Of a stretch of 13,210 nt of DNA, positions 6,979 through 13,210 are shown piece by piece. The first letter of the stretch is position 1, and each line of letters opens with the position of its first letter. Origin of the DNA: Zoogloeaceae bacterium. Lineage in GTDB: Bacteria; Pseudomonadota; Gammaproteobacteria; Burkholderiales; Rhodocyclaceae. The stretch lies in contig JAISLJ010000180.1 in assembly GCA_031290955.1 (NCBI GenBank), positions 1 through 13,210 on the forward strand, read 5' to 3'. The notes below the pieces were generated by a model that was not told the DNA's origin, ran no database searches, and saw only the letters and a program-made list of their open reading frames with translations. The position numbers and the translations under genes are program-made.

Positions 6979-7722
6979 TCAAAAGCGGTAGTCGCCGTTC
7001 TGAGCCACCGAGATGCTCAGTTCCTGTCGTTCCCGCAAGAATTTGTCATGACCCTGCTTGAGGTTCTTCCAGAAAGCGAGCAGTTCCGGGCGATTACGGT
7101 AGCGGGCAGCGTATTTTTCGAGGGTGGCCGCTTGCATCCGGAAAGGGAAAATATAGACCGGAATCTGCGTCTGGCCATTGTTCCGGGCATGCACGGCATA
7201 GAGATAGATTTCCCGAATCTTGTCGTCCGTCATGGGCAGGCAGCCGATGGTGACGCAGTTGCCGTGGATGAAGATATCGCCGCCCAGCTCGGGCGCCTTG
7301 CCCTTGATCCGGTCCGAGCGGTTGGGATAGTCGATGCCCAGGGAGAGGTGATAGTTGCTGAACGGATTGAAGCGGTTGATCCGGTAGAACCCTTCGGGAA
7401 TCTGGAAATCCCCGATCGCCCTCTTGGGGCCGAGCACGCCGGAGACATTGCAGATATCGTAGGAAGCCAGTTTCTCGTAGCGCGTGGCGGAACGTCTCTT
7501 GGCATAGAGTTCCAGGATACGCTCGGCCTTGTAGGCAACGATGAGGATGTTGAGATCATCCGTCTTCAGGCCGTGGGCGGCAAGGGTCTTGTGCAGGAGG
7601 GTTTCCTTCTCCGCCAGGGCAGCGCGCACCCGCCCGAATTTCACCTGCTCCGCCAGGAAGGACTGGGCAGTAGCAAGGGAGGAACACATCCCCAAGGCAA
7701 GGATGAACAGCAAGGTTTTCAT
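6979..7722 (-). CDS. YafK-family L,D-transpeptidase-fold (YkuD) protein, exported
   Basis: YkuD-domain proteins make or cut peptidoglycan crosslinks through a catalytic cysteine in the periplasm. In E. coli the YafK relative (DpaA) releases the Braun lipoprotein from peptidoglycan rather than forming crosslinks; that activity is inferred here, not shown. From ATG 7722 the 247-residue protein has a signal peptide (MKTLLFILALGMCSSLATA, likely cut before Gln20). The catalytic motif is GGDIFIHGNCVTIGCLPMT with His153 and Cys161, preceded by YPNRSDRIKG, also typical of YafK. The start is uncertain: the frame stays open upstream, and ATG 7890 has an AGGAG 7 nt before it, giving 303 residues. ATG 7722 is preferred because it exposes the signal peptide. 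Of the flanking 386 nt (7723-8108), only that extension holds anything coding-like. Confidence 0.85.
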   Translation of the reverse strand: MKTLLFILALGMCSSLATAQSFLAEQVKFGRVRAALAEKETLLHKTLAAHGLKTDDLNILIVAYKAERILELYAKRRSATRYEKLASYDICNVSGVLGPKRAIGDFQIPEGFYRINRFNPFSNYHLSLGIDYPNRSDRIKGKAPELGGDIFIHGNCVTIGCLPMTDDKIREIYLYAVHARNNGQTQIPVYIFPFRMQAATLEKYAARYRNRPELLAFWKNLKQGHDKFLRERQELSISVAQNGDYRF

Positions 7723-7897
7723 GGCGTCCAGCGAAAATTTGCGCACAGCGCGCACCACGGATTTTCCTCGCGCCATCTTCCCACGCACATGATTGCCGTC
7801 GCCGACCAAGACGCGGACATGCGCTATCTCCACGAATACAAGGGGAAGGCGGAACAGGGAGGTCGCAAGGATACTCTGGATGTTTGTCATCATGGAA

Positions 7898-7902
7898 CTC
7901 CT
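7898..7902 (-). promoter_or_regulatory. Shine-Dalgarno AGGAG before alternative start ATG 7890
   Basis: AGGAG is placed 7 nt before ATG 7890 (and 4 nt before ATG 7893), in frame with the YafK-like gene whose preferred start is ATG 7722. The 56 intervening codons read MTNIQSILATSLFRLP and onward, with a roughly 70% G+C third position. The site argues that translation begins at 7890, either for an extended protein or for a leader that runs into the signal peptide. Confidence 0.5.
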
Positions 7903-8108
7903 GATGGAATGGAAATGGTGTGATGATAAGGCATGGCAAATCCCCGGTGGAATTCGGCGGCCAGTTCGTGAGTTCGTGGTTGCCACAGTTCCATTTCCTT
8001 TCCATGCGCCGCATCCTGAAATATCGATCCGCACAATCTCCTGCGCTCCCTTGGGGAGGAGAAGGAGATTGCCCGGATTTGTGGCGCGGGGGCGGGAGAA
8101 CGATGCGG

Positions 8109-9980
8109 TCAGCGTCCGGGTGCGTAGCGGATGCCGAGGAAGACATTCGCGCCTTCCGCACTGTAGATGGAATCGTGGATGTATTCCTTGTCGAAGACAT
8201 TGTTCAAGCGGGCAAAGAGCGTCCAGTCCGGGGCGAGGCGGTAGGCGGCGCGCAGGTTTACCAGCGCATAGCCCGGCAGTCTCTCACGGTTGTTCACATC
8301 CCGGTAACGCGCGCCGTTGCCTTGCCATTCCACGCCCCAATCCAGCGCGCCGTGGCGTTTCCCCACGCTCACGCTTGCGTGGCGGCGGGCGTGGAAGGTG
8401 ATGAGCTTGTCGCGTCCCCGGTCACGCGGGTCCTGGAAATCGGCGCTGGCCTTGAGGTCGAAGGAGAACAGCCGACCTTCGTAGGCAAGGGTCGCGCCCT
8501 GCAAGCGCGCTTCATCGACATTTTCGAGCACCCAGGTCGACGGGTTGGAGGCGATCAGGTCACGCACGTCATTGCGATAGAAGGTGAGCGAGGCGTGATG
8601 CGTCGCCGTTTCGTAATGCAGCGCGATTTCCTTGTTCCTGGCGCGTTCCGGTTCCAGATCCGGCACGCCATAGCCCGGCCAGTAAAGCTGGTTGAAGGAA
8701 GGCGCGTGAAAGGCCGTGCCGTAGGAAAGGTGGGCGCGCCATTCCGGCGCAAATTGGTAGCCATAGGCGATGAGGCCGGTTCCCTTGCTGCCGTATTGCG
8801 AATTGCGGTCACTGCGCGCGTTCAGTTGCAAGCGATGCGCGCCGAGATTCCCCGTCCAGCCCAGCAGGTAGGAGGTGATGCGCCGCTCGTCCTCGTCGTA
8901 GCGCGTGCCGCTGTTATAGACCTTCTCGATCCGGCGCTCGACTCCCAGAAGGGCCGCGCCCACGGGCAGTTCGATATCGTTCTGCCATTGATATTGCGTC
9001 ATGTCGGTGCGAATGCGGCTGTCGAAATGGCCGTCGATGTAGTTGCGGTAGTCGTCGCGGCTCCGGCCAATCTGGAAGGTGCTTGTCCACTTTTCATGCA
9101 GGCGGTTGCGGCTGAACAGGTTGCCGCTGGAAATGCGCTGCTTGCTCTGGTAATCGCCCGCGGCTCCCGGCGGGTCTGGCCAGTTGTTGTCGTAATCGTT
9201 CCAGCCCTGGCTGTGCAGGAAATTCACGCCCGCCTCGTGGCCCGGCGCAAAGCGATAGACAAGATTGCCGCTGGCGCTGCTGTTGTGAAAGCCGTCCCGA
9301 TCCGGGTTGTAGCTCGTGTTCGTGAAGTGGGTGAGGCGGTTGCGCCGCTTCTGGGCGCTCACTCCGTCGGTGCGTTGATCCGCGAGCCGCAGGCTGTAGC
9401 GCCATTCCTCCGTGCTGCCGGAGATGCCCGCCCGCGCCTCGATGCTCCGCTGGCTGCCGAATCCCGCTTCAGCATCGAAACGGAATGGCCCTTCCCCCTT
9501 GCGGGTGAAAACCTGCACCACACCGCCAATGGCGTCCGAGCCATAAAGGGAGGACGCCGCGCCGCGCAGGATTTCGATGCGCTCGATCTGTTGCAGGGGC
9601 AGGAAGGCCCAGGTGGGCGTCCCCGTGGTGGCGGAACCCACGCGCATGCCGTCGATCAACACAACAACATGTTCGGACTTGCCGCCGCGGATAAAAATGC
9701 CGGTGGAAGCACCCAGGCCGCCTGTGCGGCGTATCTCCAGCCCCGGCTGGCGGGCAAGCAAATCCTCAAGGCTGCCGTGACCGCCCGCGTTCTCGATCTC
9801 CTGACGGTCGACCACGGTCACGTCGGAGAGAAGTTCGTTGGCGCGGCTGGGCTGCCGGGAGGCGGTCACGACAATGGTGTCGAGGTTCGTCCCGGCTTCC
9901 TGGGCGAGGGCGGAAAAAGAGGCAAAGGGAAGGGCGACCGGCAGGGCAAGCGCGGCCAGCGTGGTTTTCTGGATGGACAT
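8109..9980 (-). CDS. btuB: TonB-dependent vitamin B12 receptor BtuB
   Basis: BtuB is the outer-membrane beta-barrel that binds cobalamin and imports it with energy from TonB-ExbBD. From ATG 9980 the product is 623 residues, close to the 614 of E. coli BtuB. It has a signal peptide (about 1-26, ending FSALA), a TonB box LDTIVVTAS (about 33-41), and a plug domain with LLARQPGLEIRRTGGLG, IFIRGGKSEHVVVLIDGMRV and RIEILRGAASSLYGSDAIGGVVQVFTR. The barrel ends with LNNVFDKEYIHDSIYSAEGANVFLGIRYAPGR. A final aromatic residue, common in outer-membrane barrels, is replaced by the tail APGR. GGGAG lies 9 nt before the ATG. Substrate identity rests on family resemblance and on the cobalamin riboswitch upstream. 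No other B12 genes (btuCDF, cob) adjoin it. Confidence 0.95.
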   Translation of the reverse strand: MSIQKTTLAALALPVALPFASFSALAQEAGTNLDTIVVTASRQPSRANELLSDVTVVDRQEIENAGGHGSLEDLLARQPGLEIRRTGGLGASTGIFIRGGKSEHVVVLIDGMRVGSATTGTPTWAFLPLQQIERIEILRGAASSLYGSDAIGGVVQVFTRKGEGPFRFDAEAGFGSQRSIEARAGISGSTEEWRYSLRLADQRTDGVSAQKRRNRLTHFTNTSYNPDRDGFHNSSASGNLVYRFAPGHEAGVNFLHSQGWNDYDNNWPDPPGAAGDYQSKQRISSGNLFSRNRLHEKWTSTFQIGRSRDDYRNYIDGHFDSRIRTDMTQYQWQNDIELPVGAALLGVERRIEKVYNSGTRYDEDERRITSYLLGWTGNLGAHRLQLNARSDRNSQYGSKGTGLIAYGYQFAPEWRAHLSYGTAFHAPSFNQLYWPGYGVPDLEPERARNKEIALHYETATHHASLTFYRNDVRDLIASNPSTWVLENVDEARLQGATLAYEGRLFSFDLKASADFQDPRDRGRDKLITFHARRHASVSVGKRHGALDWGVEWQGNGARYRDVNNRERLPGYALVNLRAAYRLAPDWTLFARLNNVFDKEYIHDSIYSAEGANVFLGIRYAPGR

Positions 9981-9989
9981 TGAAAAAGG

Positions 9990-10023
9990 CTCCCGTCCCG
10001 GCCTGGCATCCCCGCGGCCGGAA
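9990..10023 (-). promoter_or_regulatory. Hairpin beside the btuB ribosome-binding site
   Basis: On the minus strand TTCCGGCC (10016-10023) can pair with GGCCGGGA (9996-10003), an 8-bp stem with a 12-nt loop. It ends one nucleotide before the GGGAG Shine-Dalgarno (9990-9994) of btuB. A plausible expression platform in which B12 binding upstream changes access to the ribosome-binding site. Five T residues lie downstream but are separated from the stem by nine bases, so translational control looks likelier than termination. Confidence 0.45.
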
Positions 10024-10103
10024 CATGCGTTGACAGTGGGAAGCGCAAGGGGAGGGACGGACACGAAGCGCGTCGCCACCCCGCGACACTTCCATCGAAT
10101 CAT

Positions 10104-10290
10104 GTCCAGGCCGGTCTCCGGGCTTGCGAGACTTGACGCGCCGCCTTCCCGGGTTGAACCCAGTGGCGTCATGGCGCGCCCACACTCGCTTACCGTTGCG
10201 GGGGCAGCAGCGGCTTTGGCGTTCCGGAACGAAACGCCGCACCGCTTTCCCGTTTAACCGCCCGTCGAAAGACCAGGCGGCACCTGCAAC
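10104..10290 (-). promoter_or_regulatory. Cobalamin (B12) riboswitch
   Basis: The minus strand carries the hallmark elements in order: GGTGCC (10279-10284), a GGGAAA element near 10250, GCTGCCCCCGCAACGGT (10192-10208), GCCACTG then CGGGAAGG, and the B12 box AAGCCCGGAGACCGGCC (10109-10125). It precedes btuB by about 124 nt. In the class, adenosylcobalamin binding reduces expression of the downstream gene, which fits a B12 receptor. Confidence 0.95.
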
Positions 10291-10328
10291 ACAAAATGCT
10301 CTCGCCGTTGAGCGACAAAAGCGCCGCG

Positions 10329-10357
10329 AGACTATCACGCCACGCAGTCGCTGACAA
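10329..10357 (-). promoter_or_regulatory. Candidate sigma-70 promoter for the riboswitch-btuB transcript
   Basis: On the minus strand TTGTCA (10352-10357) and TAGTCT (10329-10334) are separated by exactly 17 nt. The -35 matches the consensus at five of six positions and the -10 at three of six. The predicted start near 10322 lies about 32 nt before the first riboswitch element. Position is good and the -10 match is weak. Confidence 0.45.
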
Positions 10358-10416
10358 GAGCCAGCGGGAGCGTTGTTTCGTCCCAAGCGGTCATGTCCGC
10401 ATGTAAAAGCGGGAAA

Positions 10417-11283
10417 TTATTTGGGTGGGAAAAGCGTTTCCACATCTTGGGCGTCGAAGCAGTATTCGCGGTTGCACAGGTCGTCCCGGACGCGGATTTC
10501 CCCGTGTTCGGCGAGGATGCTCTCGGCTTCTTCGCGTCCCAGGGCGCGGAGCATGTTTGCCACTTTGCCGCGGTCTTCCGGGCAGTGCCAGAGAACGGGG
10601 CGCGGCGGGAAAATCCGGATGCCCCGCTGTTCGATTTCTTCCGGAAACAGGCGTTGCAGCAAGGGTTCCAGCGCAAGGCCCAGGAGTTCTCCGGATTGCG
10701 CTGTTCGGGCAAGCTGTGTGAGACGTTGCCAGCCATCCGGGTCTTTCGCGTCCGCGTCGGGGAGTTTCTGGAGGAAGAAGCAGGCGGCGGTCGTTTCGTC
10801 GGCGGCGGCAAGCAGAAAGGCCAGTTGCTGTTCGGATTGCTCCAGATAATGCGCGAACAGGGCGGCAACGGAATCGCCAGCGAGCGGCACCAGGCTCTGG
10901 TACGGCAGGCGCGCGCCGGGAAGATCAAGGCTCAACAGCAATTGTCCATCGCCCAGAAGCTGCGGGAGCGGCGCGGGCAGAAGATCGGGCCGGGCCGTTG
11001 CCATGCCGCGCAGGTGCAATTCCCCGGCGCAATCCACGCAATCCACAACCAGACGGGAAACGGGGCCTGCGCCGCGCAACTGGAGGGTGAGGCGTCCGGG
11101 CTGTTTCAGCTGCGCGCCGATCAATGCCGTCACCGCCGCCATTTCTCCCAGAAGGCCGGATTCCGCCGGGCCGTAGCCGCGCCCCTCGCGCATGTGCTGC
11201 CAGGCGCCGGAAAGCCGCACCCAGACGCCGCGCACATCCAGCCCCTCAAACAGGAAGCGGATGACGCTGCCTTCCTCCCTCAC
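10417..11283 (-). CDS. hslO: Hsp33-family molecular chaperone with altered zinc motif
   Basis: Hsp33 is a cytoplasmic holdase: in its reduced state four cysteines bind zinc, and oxidation releases zinc and activates the chaperone. The N-terminal domain is clear: IRFLFEGLDVRGVWVRL near the start, then YGPAESGLLGEMAAVTALIGAQLKQPGRLTLQL and the DCVDC-to-LRGMA strand. The C-terminal domain keeps NMLRALGREEAESILAEHGEIRV and FDAQDVE. However, the usual CxC is C234-P-E236 and the usual CxxC is D267-D-L-C270, so one cysteine of each pair is replaced by an acidic residue. Cys275 is an extra. GTG at 11283 overlaps the upstream stop as GTGA and gives 288 residues, close to the 292 of E. coli. An ATG at 11340 would add 19 residues that do not fit the family. 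Confidence 0.92.
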   Translation of the reverse strand: MREEGSVIRFLFEGLDVRGVWVRLSGAWQHMREGRGYGPAESGLLGEMAAVTALIGAQLKQPGRLTLQLRGAGPVSRLVVDCVDCAGELHLRGMATARPDLLPAPLPQLLGDGQLLLSLDLPGARLPYQSLVPLAGDSVAALFAHYLEQSEQQLAFLLAAADETTAACFFLQKLPDADAKDPDGWQRLTQLARTAQSGELLGLALEPLLQRLFPEEIEQRGIRIFPPRPVLWHCPEDRGKVANMLRALGREEAESILAEHGEIRVRDDLCNREYCFDAQDVETLFPPK

Positions 11284-11645
11284 AGCAACACCTGAGCGTA
11301 GCGTTCCGGATCGAAGCCGACCAGCAATGTCTCCCCGCATTCCAGCACCGGACGCTTGATGAGCGTTGGCGCTTGCGCCATGAGCACGGCGGCCTTTGCC
11401 GCGTCCACATCGGCGCGTTCGGCCTCCGTCAATTTCTTCCAGGTCAGGCCGCGGGTGTTGAGGAGCGTCCGCCAGTCGCCTTGGGCCATCCAGTCCGGCA
11501 GACGCGCCGCCGCAACGTCCGCCTTCCGGTAGTCGATGAATTCAAACGGGATTGCATGCGCGTCCAGCCACGCGAACGCCTTCTTCATGGTGTCGCAATT
11601 CTTGATGCCGTAGATGCGGCAAAGATTTTTCTCATTCGAGGACAT
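11280..11645 (-). CDS. ArsC/Spx-superfamily protein, YffB-like
   Basis: This thioredoxin-fold family includes glutaredoxin-coupled arsenate reductases and Spx-type proteins; YffB-like members are often called arsenate reductase without direct proof. From ATG 11645 the product has 121 residues, normal for YffB. It starts with IYGIKNCDTMKKAFAWLD, where Cys17 is the presumed catalytic residue, and has FIDYRK after the first helix, LLNTRGLTWKKL in the middle, and LIKRPVLECGETLLVGFDPERY with the conserved RPV turn. There is no second cysteine two residues away as in Spx CxxC. The nearest arsenic genes would be arsR or arsB, and neither is present, so arsenate resistance is not supported. GTG at 11678 overlaps the upstream stop (GTGA) and is an alternative start. 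The 3' end overlaps hslO by four bases. Confidence 0.88.
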   Translation of the reverse strand: MSSNEKNLCRIYGIKNCDTMKKAFAWLDAHAIPFEFIDYRKADVAAARLPDWMAQGDWRTLLNTRGLTWKKLTEAERADVDAAKAAVLMAQAPTLIKRPVLECGETLLVGFDPERYAQVLL

Positions 11646-11674
11646 GGGCGAAATGTGCAGAGGGGTTCGTTTGC

Positions 11675-12136
11675 TCACCTGCAATTCTGCTGGATTTCAC
11701 GCTGTGTCATTTCCCGTAACTGTTTCCGTCGCTCTGCGTCAATGCTTTGCCACGGATGTTCCGTATTCGTAGTACTTTCCTGGAGCGAGCGCCGGGATCG
11801 CAGCATTGTCTGATTCCTTTGGGCATGATTGCATTTTTTCTGTCTTTCGGCGGCGGCCAATCGTTCTTTTTCCGCCTTGGCGTTGGCTTCCTGCCTGCGT
11901 TGCCTGAATTCTTCTTCCTGCTCGGCAAGGCTCCTGGGCTGGTTTGCCGCCGCCGCGTCAGCGGGCGCGGCGGGCACCCTGCCGACGGGGCGGGCTGTCT
12001 GCCTGGGGCCGGGCGGCGGCGAATCCGAAATGATCGTGCGACCTTGCGCGTCCTTCCACTTGTAGACTTGCGCCTGCGTTGGCATGGCAACCAACAGTAG
12101 GGGCAAGAGGAGGAACGGGATCAATCGTGTTTTCAT
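11675..12136 (-). CDS. DUF4124-containing exported protein, copy A
   Basis: The 153-residue product has a signal peptide (MKTRLIPFLLLPLLLVAMPTQA, likely cut before QVYKW). The DUF4124 core follows at once: VYKWKDAQGRTIISDSPPPG, a small domain found in many proteobacterial envelope proteins and of unknown function. A Pro/Ala linker leads to a highly charged helical stretch (AEQEEEFRQRRQEANAKAEK..., likely coiled coil). It ends with a short cysteine-bearing tail (IQQNCR). GGAG is 7 nt before ATG 12136. It is a close relative of the next gene upstream, and its stop lies 30 nt before the preferred start of the YffB-like gene (or overlaps its GTG alternative), so cotranscription with yffB-like and hslO is likely. 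No function is assigned. Confidence 0.85.
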   Translation of the reverse strand: MKTRLIPFLLLPLLLVAMPTQAQVYKWKDAQGRTIISDSPPPGPRQTARPVGRVPAAPADAAAANQPRSLAEQEEEFRQRRQEANAKAEKERLAAAERQKKCNHAQRNQTMLRSRRSLQESTTNTEHPWQSIDAERRKQLREMTQREIQQNCR

Positions 12137-12190
12137 ATGCGAACTCCATTGGTACTTTTGGGCTTGCGAGCGGAAAGGCACCCTGAGTTG

Positions 12191-12216
12191 CCACAAGGCT
12201 TCACCCTCACTTGTGG
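12191..12216 (-). other. Hairpin between the two DUF4124 genes
   Basis: CCACAAG (12191-12197) and CTTGTGG (12210-12216) form a perfect 7-bp stem with a 12-nt loop inside the 153-nt gap between the two DUF4124 genes. No T-tract follows on the minus strand. It could be an mRNA processing or attenuation element, or chance. Confidence 0.25.
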
Positions 12217-12289
12217 TAAGGATTTCTCCCTTCTCGCCATTCCGAAGGCGGCTTCTCGTCCCAATGCGAGAGGGGCATGTGACATGGCT

Positions 12290-12757
12290 TCAGTTGCAGC
12301 TCTGCTCAACAATGCGCCGCGCCGATTCCAGTTCCTTCTGGCGCTGCGCGGCATCGTAGCGTATCCGGGTTCCGTCCCCATCCAGCGTCCTGAGCGAGCG
12401 GGAGGATTGCAGGGTTGCCTGGGCTTTTTTGGCGCGCTCGCAGCGTTCCCGTTTTTCAGTGGCGGCGAGCTTCTCTTTTTCCGCCTTGGACTCGGCGGCC
12501 TGTTTTTCCTGCAAACGCTTCCTGAATTCCAGTTCTTGGTCGGCGAGGCTCTTGGGCTGGTTTGCCCCCGCAGCGGGCACGGCGGTGGGCGCGCCCGCGT
12601 CGCCGGTGGGCGGGAGCGGCTGCCCGGAACCCGGCTGCGGCGTATCCGAGATCACGGTATTGCCTTTCCCGTCCTTCCATTTATAGACTTCCGCCTGCGC
12701 TGGCAGGACGGCGAGCATCAGGAAAAGGAAGAAGGATGGAATCAATCGTGTTTTCAT
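12290..12757 (-). CDS. DUF4124-containing exported protein, copy B
   Basis: The 155-residue product starts MKTRLIPSFFLFLMLAVLPAQA, a signal peptide likely cut before EVYKW. The DUF4124 core is VYKWKDGKGNTVISDTPQPG. A Pro/Gly/Ala linker follows, then NQPKSLADQELEFRKRLQEKQ, a Lys/Glu/Ala-rich probable coiled coil, and the end IVEQSCN. It parallels copy A along its whole length: NQPKSLADQE versus NQPRSLAEQE, and cysteines at matching places (ERCERAK, EQSCN versus KKCNHAQ, QQNCR). Start ATG 12757 was chosen for the signal peptide; the frame upstream to a TTG at 12829 is not family-like. GAGG lies 8 nt before the ATG. Transcription is divergent from guaB. The function is unknown; an envelope or periplasmic location is inferred. 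Confidence 0.85.
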   Translation of the reverse strand: MKTRLIPSFFLFLMLAVLPAQAEVYKWKDGKGNTVISDTPQPGSGQPLPPTGDAGAPTAVPAAGANQPKSLADQELEFRKRLQEKQAAESKAEKEKLAATEKRERCERAKKAQATLQSSRSLRTLDGDGTRIRYDAAQRQKELESARRIVEQSCN

Positions 12758-12773
12758 GTTCGAACCTCGTTGG

Positions 12774-12793
12774 TTTGGGTGACTTTGGGTGAC
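12774..12793. repeat. Tandem 10-bp repeat TTTGGGTGAC x2
   Basis: TTTGGGTGAC occurs twice in immediate succession (12774-12783 and 12784-12793), 17 nt upstream of the start of DUF4124 copy B and inside the divergent gap to guaB. Ten-base spacing would place both copies on one face of the helix, so a regulator-binding site is possible. Two copies could also be chance slippage. Confidence 0.5.
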
Positions 12794-12909
12794 GTCTCGA
12801 TCCATACCCGTGACCGGGCAGCATGGCAAGAAAAGGCTTGCGACCTTTCCATGCTAGATAATCCCCTTGCGGGGCGGTTTCAAACCGGAATCCATTTGCT
12901 GCGCATCCA

Positions 12910-12939
12910 GTGAAACGCTGGTATCCGGGCAGGTATAAT
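12910..12939 (+). promoter_or_regulatory. Promoter of guaB
   Basis: A perfect TATAAT (12934-12939) is preceded by GTGAAA (12910-12915, four of six match to the -35 consensus) at an 18-nt spacing. The predicted start near 12946 gives a leader of about 23 nt before the ATG at 12969. No purine-repressor-like palindrome was recognised. Confidence 0.65.
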
Positions 12940-12968
12940 ACCGCTTTGTGACCCTTGGATCAAAGGCC

Positions 12969-13210
12969 ATGCGACTTCTGCAAAAAGCACTGACATTCGA
13001 CGACATCCTTCTCGTCCCCGCACATTCCGCCATCCTGCCCGGCGATGCCCATCTTTCCACCCGTCTTACCCGCAACATCACGCTTGAGATTCCGCTCGTT
13101 TCCGCCGCAATGGATACGGTGACGGAAAGCCGCCTGGCCATCGCCCTGGCGCAGGAGGGCGGCATCGGCATTCTCCACAAGAATCTTCCTGCCAGCGCCC
13201 AGGCCGCCGA
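12969..13210 (+). CDS. guaB: IMP dehydrogenase, N-terminal part (runs off the window)
   Basis: GuaB oxidises IMP to XMP with NAD, the first committed step of guanine nucleotide synthesis, in the cytosol. The 80 residues visible start MRLLQKALTFDDILLVPAHSAILPGD and continue ITLEIPLVSAAMDTVTESRLAIALAQEGGIGILHKN, the diagnostic N-terminus of the TIM-barrel domain. The catalytic cysteine loop and the CBS pair lie beyond the window end. ATG 12969 has an AAAGG close by upstream and fits the family start. It faces away from DUF4124 copy B. The gene is open to the last base, so it is cut by the window, not truncated in nature as far as can be seen. Confidence 0.97.
   Translation, partial: MRLLQKALTFDDILLVPAHSAILPGDAHLSTRLTRNITLEIPLVSAAMDTVTESRLAIALAQEGGIGILHKNLPASAQAA

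Noticed and set aside
7684..7722. Lipoprotein signal in the YafK-like protein (LGMC)
   Set aside because: Met at the position before the cysteine does not fit a lipobox, which needs Ala, Gly or Ser; a signal peptidase I site (ATA-Q) follows.
7920..9983. 687-codon plus-strand open frame opposite btuB
   Set aside because: It mirrors the btuB frame almost exactly and has no recognisable domain; the minus-strand frame has a signal peptide, TonB box, plug and barrel.
9981..10172. N-terminal extension of BtuB to an ATG at 10172
   Set aside because: That start lies inside the cobalamin riboswitch and would place the signal peptide 64 residues into the protein.
12850..12900. Paired CCCC/GGGG and CGGTTT/AAACCG inverted repeats upstream of guaB
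   Set aside because: Very short loops and no T-tract; they fit neither a terminator nor a known operator well enough to annotate.
1..13210. CRISPR array, phage genes, toxin-antitoxin or defence island
   Set aside because: No regularly spaced repeats, nuclease or phage-structural signatures were seen; nearly all coding space is taken by recognisable housekeeping genes.

Overview
The window looks like ordinary chromosomal housekeeping DNA from a GC-rich Gram-negative proteobacterium, most likely a betaproteobacterium. This is inferred from the gene families (TonB receptor behind a cobalamin riboswitch, DUF4124 proteins, the GuaB N-terminus, a pst-phoU-phoB-phoR cluster), not from any taxonomic marker. 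No CRISPR, phage module, toxin-antitoxin or recognisable new defence system was seen. The odd features are local and concern remnants, missing partners and altered motifs.

Layout. (1) 1-531 is a decayed zone read on the minus strand: a strong UUCG-loop terminator (6-34), a coding-like C-terminal scrap (65-184) and the N-terminal piece of an IS481-like transposase (182-382). (2) 532-2015 holds a minus-strand tRNA-Leu(CAA) and plus-strand queA. It is bracketed by two inverted copies of a 35-bp repeat (497-531 and 2016-2050). (3) 2219-6864 is a minus-strand phosphate operon in the order pstA-pstB-phoU-phoB-phoR, with short gaps and no pstS or pstC in front. (4) 6979-7722 is a YafK-type L,D-transpeptidase-fold protein whose start is uncertain. 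(5) 8109-9980 is btuB, with a cobalamin riboswitch (10104-10290) and a candidate promoter upstream. (6) 10417-12757 is a minus-strand gene string: DUF4124 gene B, DUF4124 gene A, a YffB/ArsC-like reductase-fold gene and hslO (Hsp33). The last three are joined by short or possible GTGA overlaps. (7) guaB begins on the plus strand at 12969 behind a perfect TATAAT box and runs off the window.

How the genes work together. PhoR/PhoB sense phosphate limitation through PhoU and the Pst transporter; PstA and PstB here form one permease subunit and the ATPase. BtuB imports cobalamin and is switched off by the riboswitch when B12 is plentiful. QueA makes epoxyqueuosine in tRNA. Hsp33 is a redox-regulated holdase, but this copy has lost one cysteine from each of its two zinc-binding pairs. 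The two DUF4124 genes are a tandem duplication that includes the ribosome-binding region.

The most useful second looks are the altered Hsp33 zinc centre, the inverted repeats around tRNA-Leu/queA, the missing pstSC, and the 56-codon in-frame extension with a good Shine-Dalgarno upstream of the YafK-like gene.
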